From Ferruginibacter sp. (lineage in GTDB: Bacteria; Bacteroidota; Bacteroidia; Chitinophagales; Chitinophagaceae): DNA of 64,000 nucleotides. Under the pieces are notes generated by a model. The model saw nothing but the letters and a program-made list of their open reading frames with translations, ran no database searches and was not told the DNA's origin. The DNA is taken from assembly GCF_028288465.1 (NCBI RefSeq), contig NZ_JAQBNR010000053.1, positions 1 through 64,000 of the forward strand, written 5' to 3'. The translations under genes were made by a program, and so were the position numbers. This document shows positions 33,917 through 41,561 of this stretch, in pieces; position 1 is the stretch's first letter, and the number at the start of each line of letters is the position of its first letter.

Positions 33917-36616
33917 TTATCTGCCGCTTGCAAGTACGTCTTTTTTAAAATCTTCATTGAAGCCTTTTTCTTTGATCAGGTCTTCGAGGTTAAGGTGCAT
34001 CCTGTACCTCCAGTAATGCTTAGGGTCTGCCGGAATGTTGATGCGTTCATCGTTGGGATTATTTCTACGCAATTTTTCACTGCTGCCTAAAATATCCTGC
34101 AACTGAAAAATGCTCCACATAGCCGGTGAATAAATATGCTGCAACACGATTTCCTTATTGATATACGGTTCGCAGTAAAACGGAGCTGCACCATAATGCC
34201 CCAGCATATTGTTATAAAATTGCTGCGTTTTAGACTGGTCTTCTTCCCACCAGCCTCTTATGGTACTCATGTCGTGTGTGCTCGGTGTCACCACGCTTAA
34301 GTAAAGCGCATTTACCGGGTGAAAAAAAACATCTGTTGTTTGCTTGGGCATGCGCTGAATTTCCAGGCTAAGCATACCTAACTGCCTCATAACATCAGGC
34401 ACGCAGGCGGGCACCATACCCAGGTCTTCGCCACAAACCAGCATATCTGTGCTGCGCTTTAATTCGGGCAGTTTTTGCATGGCCTGCTTTCTCCAGAAAT
34501 CATCCTGCCTGCGAAAGAAATAATCTACATACAATTCTTTCAACTTTTGCTTGCTGTAGTCGTCCAGATCTCTGAAAGAAGTTGTGTTTTCCATTCCTAT
34601 GCGGAAATGAAATTCCTGCATCTGCGAGCCCGGCTCTTCTATAAAAATGATATTGCTGATCAAATCGAAAAGCCCTCCTTTAATCAGTTGAGTAAAATCG
34701 GTTTCGGGTAAATGACTGAAATAATCTGCAACTTTTCTTTGTGTATTAAAAGCAGGTTTTAATTCATAAAAGCCATCGGCCGGGTTTAAAAAATTCTCTT
34801 TTACAAATGCAGCCTGCTCCCTGAATTTTTCCTGCAGCACATACTCCGTGATGTAAGGCTTACAATACCGGTGGTATTGAAAGGAAATATTGTTTTGAAA
34901 AAGTTCGTTGATATGTACTGGAATTGCGGGAACAAAGCGTCCCAGAATTCCTTCAACTGCATCCAAAGGAATACTCCAGATTCTAAAAAATCCAAGTATA
35001 TGATCGATGCGAAATACATCGAAGTATTCGCTCATTTGTTCAAAGCGCTGTCTCCACCAGGCAAAGCCGTCTTCCTGCATTTTCGTCCAGTTGTAAGTAG
35101 GGAAGCCCCAGTTCTGCCCCTTCACTGCAAAATCATCCGGCGGTGCACCGGCCTGGGCATCCATATTATACAAACCAGGCGTCATCCACGCATCGCAGCT
35201 GTACCGGTAAATGCCTATCGGCAAATCTCCTTTAACTACAATGCCATTTTTATGTGCGTATAAGGTGGCCGCTTTTAACTGCTGGTGTAAATGATACTGA
35301 ATAAAGTAATGGATGGCCACCGCATCATAGTGAGGCTGGTCGGGCGATGCCAGCTCCTGTATTTCGTCATCTTTAAATATACTGTAAGCGGGCCATGAAT
35401 TATAATCCGCTGTTTTGTACTCATCTCTTAAATAACAAAATGCCGCATAAGGCACCAGCCAATGACGGTTTAAATCAAAAAATTCGAAGTATTTTATGTC
35501 GTTGCTGAATGCTTCCTTTTGATCCTGGTACAATCTTTTTATAGTGGCAAACTTATACTTCATGACTTCTTCATAATCTACCTCTGCTAAACCATTTAAT
35601 TCTTTTTGCTTTTGTTTAAGCGATTTTAGAATAGCTGAATTTTTATCACCCGCTACTTTACTGAGGTTTAAAAATAATGGGTGTAATCCGAAGGCCGAAA
35701 CTGCTGCATAGGGATAAGAATCAGTCCAGGTATGTGTAGCGGTAGTATCATTTACCGGAAGCAACTGTATTAATTTCAAACCTGTTTCTTTAGCCCAGTC
35801 TACCAACAATTTGATGTCAGTAAATTCGCCTGTTCCAAAACTGTTTTCACTGCGCAAACTGAACACTGGAATAGCTACCCCTGCTCCTTTCCAATCCGGT
35901 GCAGCAGTACGTACAAAACCATCATGAGAAATGGTGTATTTACCGTTGCCGCCGTCGCCGGGCAACAGGCGGTTGTCACCAGTCTCAAAGCGAACAAACG
36001 ATTTTTCTACTGCATTGTAAATACCATATTTGTAAGAAAGCGGGAAGCCACCGTTTGCAATACTTATGCTTATCTTCCACCAGTCGTTTTGTTTGGTGAG
36101 CAACAAGGGGCTCGATACATCCCAGTCACCTAAAACTTTTCCGCTACCGGTTATACAAATTACTTCATTGGTTTTAAGCAGCGGACATTTCACTTTAAAT
36201 TCATGTGTATACTTACCTGCTGACGTATCTGTCGAGGTTGCAGCTGTCATCTGCTTCAACAATACTTCCTTAAAAGGTTTTGTATAAAATGCATTCTCGA
36301 TAGTTCCTGCATAATTCCAGGTATCAACCAATATCAGTTCTGCAATATTCTTATTGGCACAATCAATTTGTTTGTTGTCTTTCCATTCAGCAATAACATT
36401 ACCTGGAGCGTCTTTTAAAATATAGTAATATTCTATGTTCCCTGATTCAATATCTATATCAGGAATTTCAATTTCGCAATGACAAAACTGGTCGTTGAGG
36501 TATTGCAGGGGAATCGCCTGATTTTGATCATAATCACCCAGGGCAGAACAGTTACCGGTAACATAAAGGGTTTGGCCGAACCGGGTATAAAAACGCAAAT
36601 AAAAGTGAGTGGTCAT
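33917..36616 (-). CDS. malQ: 4-alpha-glucanotransferase, DPE2-like (two CBM20 + GH77)
   Basis: The 899-residue protein starts with two starch-binding CBM20 modules (~1-110 and ~130-245). The GH77 domain follows, with FGTGEF, LIQLLPVNDTTA, VKGDLPIGIYRYSCDAW, FDVFRIDHILGFFRIW and VCGEDLGMVP. The GH77 domain is longer than in E. coli MalQ, with an extra middle segment. Together this matches plant DPE2-type disproportionating enzymes that transfer glucose between maltose and glycans. It is likely cytoplasmic, since no signal peptide is seen. Confidence 0.93.
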   Translation of the reverse strand: MTTHFYLRFYTRFGQTLYVTGNCSALGDYDQNQAIPLQYLNDQFCHCEIEIPDIDIESGNIEYYYILKDAPGNVIAEWKDNKQIDCANKNIAELILVDTWNYAGTIENAFYTKPFKEVLLKQMTAATSTDTSAGKYTHEFKVKCPLLKTNEVICITGSGKVLGDWDVSSPLLLTKQNDWWKISISIANGGFPLSYKYGIYNAVEKSFVRFETGDNRLLPGDGGNGKYTISHDGFVRTAAPDWKGAGVAIPVFSLRSENSFGTGEFTDIKLLVDWAKETGLKLIQLLPVNDTTATHTWTDSYPYAAVSAFGLHPLFLNLSKVAGDKNSAILKSLKQKQKELNGLAEVDYEEVMKYKFATIKRLYQDQKEAFSNDIKYFEFFDLNRHWLVPYAAFCYLRDEYKTADYNSWPAYSIFKDDEIQELASPDQPHYDAVAIHYFIQYHLHQQLKAATLYAHKNGIVVKGDLPIGIYRYSCDAWMTPGLYNMDAQAGAPPDDFAVKGQNWGFPTYNWTKMQEDGFAWWRQRFEQMSEYFDVFRIDHILGFFRIWSIPLDAVEGILGRFVPAIPVHINELFQNNISFQYHRYCKPYITEYVLQEKFREQAAFVKENFLNPADGFYELKPAFNTQRKVADYFSHLPETDFTQLIKGGLFDLISNIIFIEEPGSQMQEFHFRIGMENTTSFRDLDDYSKQKLKELYVDYFFRRQDDFWRKQAMQKLPELKRSTDMLVCGEDLGMVPACVPDVMRQLGMLSLEIQRMPKQTTDVFFHPVNALYLSVVTPSTHDMSTIRGWWEEDQSKTQQFYNNMLGHYGAAPFYCEPYINKEIVLQHIYSPAMWSIFQLQDILGSSEKLRRNNPNDERINIPADPKHYWRYRMHLNLEDLIKEKGFNEDFKKDVLASGR

Positions 36617-36760
36617 TTTATGGCAAGTTAATTTGCGGCAATATAAAACCTTTCAATCACAATGTAAAAAATACACAATGAAATAAGTTTAATACTTTGT
36701 GTTTAATAGGCTTAAATACTTACACAGTTAGTTAACTATTTAAAATAGCAGATAAAAAAT

Positions 36761-36798
36761 AAGGCAAAACATTTTATGTATGTTTTGCCTTATTTTTG
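36761..36798. promoter_or_regulatory. Palindrome overlapping a candidate -7 box
   Basis: A perfect 12-bp inverted repeat AAGGCAAAACAT/ATGTTTTGCCTT (36761-36772 with 36780-36791, 7-nt spacer) is followed directly by TATTTTTG (36791-36798), a TAnnTTTG box. It sits between divergent genes, so it may be an operator or a stray terminator rather than a normal gene end. Confidence 0.55.
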
Positions 36799-36812
36799 CA
36801 AAAAAAATTTCA

Positions 36813-36968
36813 ATGGAAACAACTAAAAAATCAACCGGTCTTTATTGGGTATTATTCCTCGTTTCTATCGCAGGCCTTGTGGTAACCTATAGCTATGCCG
36901 GTGGTTATGCTTCATTAGTTTTACCTTTTAACTTCACCTTTCTTGCAAAGGCGTTGGACCTTATGTAA
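36813..36968 (+). CDS. 51-residue small membrane protein
   Basis: The ATG at 36813 gives METTKKSTGLYWVLFLVS, with one transmembrane helix (about 9-32) and a second short hydrophobic stretch near the end. It is preceded by a TAnnTTTG box 15 bp upstream, which supports a real gene. It converges with tpiA. Function unknown. Confidence 0.6.
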   Translation: METTKKSTGLYWVLFLVSIAGLVVTYSYAGGYASLVLPFNFTFLAKALDLM

Positions 36969-36982
36969 ATTTTATACCAAAC

Positions 36983-37744
36983 TTATTTTAAACTTCTTAT
37001 AATGGCTGCAAACTCTGTGGCCATTAAAGAAGCTCCCCCTACAAGTCCTCCGTCCACATCAGGCTGGCTGAATATTTCTTTTGCATTAGCAGCTTTTACA
37101 CTTCCGCCATACAAAATAGAGATACTTTCTGCTACTTCATTACCATAACCTTGTGCCAGTACGCTGCGAATATAAGCGTGTATTTCCTGGGCTTGTGCAC
37201 TGGTGGCGGTTTTGCCTGTTCCAATGGCCCAAATTGGTTCGTAGGCAATAACAAATCCCGTTAACTGTTCTGCTGTCAAGTGAAACAAACTTTCCTTTAT
37301 CTGTGATTCCACAAAACTGTTCTGAGTGCCTGCTTCTCTCACTTCCAGCGCTTCTCCGCAGCAAAAAATGGGTTTTAAGCCATATTCAATACACAAGTCA
37401 ATTTTTTCAGCCAATACCTGGTTACTTTCGTTAAAATATTCCCTGCGTTCACTGTGTCCCACGATCACATAATCGGTACCAATACTTTTTAATATTTCTA
37501 CACTCACTTCTCCTGTAAAGGCACCAGACACTTTATTGTAACAGTTTTGTGCTGCGACAAAAACGTGGCTTTTGCCTGCAAGTATATTTTTTACATTCAC
37601 GAGGTAAGGAAAAGGAACTGCAAATACAGTTGCCTGGGTCTCATTTAATTCCCTGGTTGCTTCCATCAGCTCGTTTACCAACGTTTCGCCTTGCTGAATT
37701 GTGAGGTTCATCTTCCAGTTAGCCGCAGCTATTTGTTTTCTCAT
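36983..37744 (-). CDS. tpiA: Triosephosphate isomerase
   Basis: This 253-residue TIM-barrel enzyme interconverts DHAP and glyceraldehyde-3-phosphate. The N-terminal Asn-Lys pair (NWKMN), catalytic His in GHSERR, catalytic Glu in AYEPIWAIGTG and the phosphate loop YGGSVKAANA are intact. It lies 12 bp downstream of the GlmU-like gene on the same strand. Confidence 0.97.
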   Translation of the reverse strand: MRKQIAAANWKMNLTIQQGETLVNELMEATRELNETQATVFAVPFPYLVNVKNILAGKSHVFVAAQNCYNKVSGAFTGEVSVEILKSIGTDYVIVGHSERREYFNESNQVLAEKIDLCIEYGLKPIFCCGEALEVREAGTQNSFVESQIKESLFHLTAEQLTGFVIAYEPIWAIGTGKTATSAQAQEIHAYIRSVLAQGYGNEVAESISILYGGSVKAANAKEIFSQPDVDGGLVGGASLMATEFAAIIRSLK

Positions 37745-37756
37745 TGTTTTAAGTTT

Positions 37757-38797
37757 TTATTGATTGTAAAGTTGTTCTAAATTTTTCTTTTCATGAGGAG
37801 TCAATACAGCTCCTTTCAGCTTTTTCCAGTTACTGATATCCTGTAAAGCTTTTTCAAAACTGTAACGCTCCTTTCCCCATGAAAAATCATTTACCAGTTT
37901 TGGAGGAAACCCTTCCCCAAAAATATTGCAGCAAACTCCCACCACTGTACCAGTGTTAAAAGATGTGTTGATAGCCGCCCGGCTGTAATCACCCATTAAC
38001 AAGCCACATTTCAATCCCATACCAACGTAATCCCTTTCTTTATTACTCCATACCCTTACATTGCCGGCAGTATTTTTTATATTAGATGTAGTGGTACCTC
38101 CGCCGAGGTTACACCATTCACCAATTACACTATCACCAAGGTAACCATCATGGCCCTTGTTGCTGTTTGCAAACATGACTGAATTTTTGATTTCGCCGCC
38201 TGCTGTACAATAGGGGCCAATGGTAGTGGCGCCATAAATTTTACTGCCCATCTTAAGTACGGCGCCTTCGCACAGCGCAAATGGACCCCTTATCATACAT
38301 CCTTCCATTACCTCTGCATTTTTACCAATATATACCGGCCCTGTGGTAGCGTTGATGATGCTGTGCTCTATAACAGCCCCTTCCTCTATAAAAATATTGG
38401 AAGGCGATATAGCCTTGTTAGAGGTTGAAAGGCGTGACGAATATCTGCCTCTTGTAATGAGTTCAAAATCTTTCTGCAGTGCCCATCCATTCAGTAAAAA
38501 AATATCCCAGGGTCGCTGGATGCTTTTTATATTCTCGTGTTCTGCTAATATTTTGCCAGCAGCATATGAGGTTGCAATTAAACTGGCTGTATCTTTCGTT
38601 GGGATAATATTGGATGGTACCAGCGAATATTCAATTGGTGCATCATATTGTGCTTCTATCAATGACCATTTTTCGCGGATAGTTAGTATACCTACGCGAA
38701 TATCTGCTACTGAACGTGTTGCAGTGAAGGGGTACAACTGTCCTTTTAGTAAATCATCACCTGGTTTCGCTGTCATGGAATGTAAATTACAAAGCAA
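37757..38797 (-). CDS. GlmU-like sugar nucleotidyltransferase/acyltransferase, short form
   Basis: The 346-residue protein belongs to the Bacteroidota GlmU-like family. The N-terminal part has LYPFTATRSVADIRVGILTI, a middle RPWDIFLLNGWAL, and the C-terminal ~210 residues form a left-handed beta-helix of hexapeptide repeats (VYIGKNAEVMEGCMIRG). It would make UDP-GlcNAc or a related nucleotide sugar. The nucleotidyltransferase part is shorter than I expect for the family (~390 residues). The start is TTG; an in-frame ATG seven codons on (38776) is an alternative. The rpmE2 terminator lies just upstream. Confidence 0.8.
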   Translation of the reverse strand: MLCNLHSMTAKPGDDLLKGQLYPFTATRSVADIRVGILTIREKWSLIEAQYDAPIEYSLVPSNIIPTKDTASLIATSYAAGKILAEHENIKSIQRPWDIFLLNGWALQKDFELITRGRYSSRLSTSNKAISPSNIFIEEGAVIEHSIINATTGPVYIGKNAEVMEGCMIRGPFALCEGAVLKMGSKIYGATTIGPYCTAGGEIKNSVMFANSNKGHDGYLGDSVIGEWCNLGGGTTTSNIKNTAGNVRVWSNKERDYVGMGLKCGLLMGDYSRAAINTSFNTGTVVGVCCNIFGEGFPPKLVNDFSWGKERYSFEKALQDISNWKKLKGAVLTPHEKKNLEQLYNQ

Positions 38798-38825
38798 AAA
38801 ATTATCAGCATATTTATCATCCGAT

Positions 38826-38856
38826 AAAAAAAATCCCCCCGGGGAAACCGAAGGGA
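38826..38856 (-). terminator. Terminator after rpmE2
   Basis: Read on the minus strand, a 9-bp stem with two G-T pairs (38848-38856 with 38834-38842) and a 5-nt loop are followed by eight Ts (38833-38826). Confidence 0.85.
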
Positions 38857-38896
38857 CATAAAGTATTTACAAGTAAACAAATAATAGTAAAATATA

Positions 38897-39151
38897 CTAG
38901 TTTGCTTTCTTTTCGTAACGCTTCTTAAATTTGTCAATACGTCCTGCAGTATCCACCAGTACATTTTTACCAGTATAAAACGGATGAGAGGTGTTTGAAA
39001 TTTCCAATTTAATTACTGGATATTCCTTACCATCTTCGTGCAAAATAGTTTCATTTGAATTGGCCGTAGAACGACTCAAAAATGTGGTTCCATTACTCAT
39101 GTCTTTGAAAACAACAAAACGATAATTTTTGGGATGCAAATCTTTTTTCAT
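38897..39151 (-). CDS. rpmE2: Ribosomal protein bL31, type B
   Basis: The 84-residue protein starts [17 protein letters not shown] and has the HPFYTGK motif. It lacks all cysteines, so it is the zinc-independent (C-) form. A hairpin lies in the leader (39169-39186) and a strong terminator follows the gene. Confidence 0.96.
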   Translation of the reverse strand: MKKDLHPKNYRFVVFKDMSNGTTFLSRSTANSNETILHEDGKEYPVIKLEISNTSHPFYTGKNVLVDTAGRIDKFKKRYEKKAN

Positions 39152-39168
39152 AATTGTAAAGGTTTGTG

Positions 39169-39208
39169 CATGGATTTTGCCATGCGATTTTTAAAGAGTG
39201 CAAAAGTA
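39169..39208 (-). promoter_or_regulatory. rpmE2 promoter and leader hairpin
   Basis: On the minus strand, TACTTTTG (39201-39208) is a good -7 box. The short leader carries a perfect 6-bp hairpin GCATGG/CCATGC (39169-39174 with 39181-39186). Bacteroidota L31 leaders have been described as autoregulatory RNAs; this could be one. Confidence 0.55.
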
Positions 39209-39289
39209 AGGCAAATAATTTAATAATGGGCCACTAAAATGAAACAATGGACTAAAAGACTTCAGTTACCGCTTCCTGTCAAAGGAACA

Positions 39290-39781
39290 CTAGCTCTTCA
39301 TATTGGTTTGCTGTAACGCTATGCCGATATTCCATCCCTTTGACGCCTGTATGACTTCCTGTAGATCGTCTATTTTTTTTCCTGTAATACGGATGATATC
39401 GTCCATAATGGCGGCCTGAACTTTAAGTCCGCTGTCTTTAATCAACTTCACAATTTTTTTTGCATCTTCCTGCTTGATACCATTTCTTACAGGTATTTCC
39501 TGCTTCACAATTTTCCCGCTTTGATGCGGCTCTTTAGAAAGATCGTACACCTCCGGTGCAAGCCCCTGCTTCATACTTCGGCTAATCAGCACATCTATAA
39601 TCTGGCTCAATTTCATCTCACTATCTGCTTCGAGGTTTACCTTAAACTCTTTTTTATTAAGTTCAACTACTACATGACTCCCTTTAAAATCAAAGCGGTT
39701 GATAATTTCTTTGCTTACAGTGTTGATGGCATTATCTAACGTTTGCAAATCAACTTTACTGGCAAAATCAAATGATGGCAT
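39290..39781 (-). CDS. YajQ family nucleotide-binding protein
   Basis: The start at 39779-39781 gives 163 residues beginning MPSFDFASKVDLQTLDNA, as in the family; an ATG three codons upstream is possible. YajQ proteins have two ferredoxin-like folds, and some bind cyclic di-GMP. The core INRFDFKGS and the end GWNIGIALQQTN are typical. Confidence 0.93.
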   Translation of the reverse strand: MPSFDFASKVDLQTLDNAINTVSKEIINRFDFKGSHVVVELNKKEFKVNLEADSEMKLSQIIDVLISRSMKQGLAPEVYDLSKEPHQSGKIVKQEIPVRNGIKQEDAKKIVKLIKDSGLKVQAAIMDDIIRITGKKIDDLQEVIQASKGWNIGIALQQTNMKS

Positions 39782-40022
39782 AAGTGACAATTTTTAAAAA
39801 TATTCAGAAAATGATTAGCAAAACTAAGTATTTATCTTTTGCCTCACCACTTTTTACACCAGTGCAAAATGCAATTGCACTAGCGGACTTTTTTCAAAGT
39901 ATCAATTTGCTTGAAGTATTTCTTAAATTTTTTCATCGGTAATTATAAAAAGGGTATATTTATTACACCATTGTACTCTGTGTAAGCTGCTGTTTGTTCC
40001 AATAACCAATGCGTTTACCGGT

Positions 40023-41438
40023 ATGATTTTTTTGCAAAACTTTGTCCATAAAATTAAAAATATAGGGTATACTGATTACCTGTCCGATTATGAGAAGAAA
40101 CGACTGGTTATTTTCAACATCCTCAACTTTACAGGTTTTTGCCTGGCCACAATCAGAACTTTATACACGTTATTACTGGCACCTACCTGGTATAATTACT
40201 GGACAGTAGCTTCAAATTTTGGACTAGTATCTGCATTTTTGGTGCTATTTGCAGTAATACATCGTCATTTGTACAGTACGGCAACAGTAGTGTCTTTTGC
40301 AACTATTCCGGCTTTGCTGGCATTTTCAAGTTTGACGACACCTGATTCCGGCACAGAAATTTACCTCATACTTTACATGATGCTGGCCTTCTTTTTTCTT
40401 CATAAAATAAGAAATATCATTTTTGCTTTCAGTTACTCTTTGCTTCTCTATGTTGGTTTACATTTTTATTTTAAAAATAACCCTGCCGGCACAGCGTCGA
40501 GTTCAATGGCTATTTATTATACCAGTTTTAATTATCTGTGTTCCTTTTTAATGATATTTATTACAATGTACCTGATTAAATTTCAGGTATGGAAGTATGA
40601 AAGATCAATTAAAGCAAAGAAGGAATTAATCCGTCTGTCCAATAAAAATATTTTGTTTAAAACGAAGCAAATAGAACAACAATCAGCACTGCTACAGAAG
40701 AAAAATGCGGAGTTAACCGAACTTAATAATATTAAGATCAAACTATTTTCTATCATCTCGCACGATCTCAGAACATCTATTTATGCATTGAAAAATATAA
40801 TGGATGCCTTTGCCAAAGGCGCCTTTTCAAAAGAAGATATGTTGATGAGTTTACCTGGTGTAAATGCAGAAGTGGACAAATGTGTAGAACTGATGGATAA
40901 TCTGCTCAGCTGGGCACGCAACCAGTTAAACGAAAGCAAGGTGACACTGCAAAGTCTTGAACTGAGCAATATTACCTCCAACACGTATAAACTTTTTTCA
41001 AAAAAAGCGGCTGAAAAAGGAATTACCCTCATCAATAACATTGAACCAAATACCTGTGCGTATGCAGACGCCGACATGATGAAAACAATTTTGCGCAACC
41101 TTATTGGCAATGCGTTGAAATTTACCAGGGCTGGTGGCTGTGTTGAAATTTTTTCGGAAAAAAATAATGAAACGGTTAACTTAATGGTGAAGGATGATGG
41201 TGTTGGTATCAGTGAAGAAGCACTGACCAAAATATTCAGTGAAAAATACTATACAACATTGGGTACGGGCCAGGAAATGGGTACAGGGCTGGGACTGATG
41301 ATCTGCAGGGATTTTATTAAATCCAATAATGGAAAATTTACGGTCAGCAGCAAAACCGGCGAGGGATCCTGCTTTACCATTACATTACCCATCTATAAGA
41401 AAAACCTTCAAATGCAGGAAGCATCAGTTGACTATTAA
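40023..41438 (+). CDS. Orphan sensor histidine kinase with six membrane helices
   Basis: The 471-residue protein has about six transmembrane helices (~28-200), a coiled coil (~200-235) and a HisKA domain with phospho-acceptor His247 (SIISHDLRTSIY). A HATPase_c domain follows, with an N-box (LRNLIGNALKFT), G1 (VKDDGVGIS) and G2 (GTGLGLMICRDF). No response regulator lies beside it. The signal is unknown; the helices themselves may form the sensor. Confidence 0.88.
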   Translation: MIFLQNFVHKIKNIGYTDYLSDYEKKRLVIFNILNFTGFCLATIRTLYTLLLAPTWYNYWTVASNFGLVSAFLVLFAVIHRHLYSTATVVSFATIPALLAFSSLTTPDSGTEIYLILYMMLAFFFLHKIRNIIFAFSYSLLLYVGLHFYFKNNPAGTASSSMAIYYTSFNYLCSFLMIFITMYLIKFQVWKYERSIKAKKELIRLSNKNILFKTKQIEQQSALLQKKNAELTELNNIKIKLFSIISHDLRTSIYALKNIMDAFAKGAFSKEDMLMSLPGVNAEVDKCVELMDNLLSWARNQLNESKVTLQSLELSNITSNTYKLFSKKAAEKGITLINNIEPNTCAYADADMMKTILRNLIGNALKFTRAGGCVEIFSEKNNETVNLMVKDDGVGISEEALTKIFSEKYYTTLGTGQEMGTGLGLMICRDFIKSNNGKFTVSSKTGEGSCFTITLPIYKKNLQMQEASVDY

Positions 41439-41513
41439 TTTAACTGGCTTTCGCGTAACCAGTTTTTTGGATTATTCATCATATATAATTTGGTATAGTC
41501 TATCTATAAAACA

Positions 41514-41548
41514 AAAAACGCAGCCCTTAAAGAACTGCGTTTTTGAAT
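41514..41548. terminator. Bidirectional terminator
   Basis: A 10-bp stem AAAAACGCAG/CTGCGTTTTT (41514-41523 with 41535-41544) with an 11-nt loop, between the convergent kinase and receptor genes. Confidence 0.88.
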
Positions 41549-41561
41549 ATTCAATCTAAAA

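Noticed and set aside
33055-36616. A starch-utilisation (Sus) locus
   Set aside because: No SusC/SusD pair or secreted amylase is present; only the cytoplasmic DPE2-type enzyme is seen.
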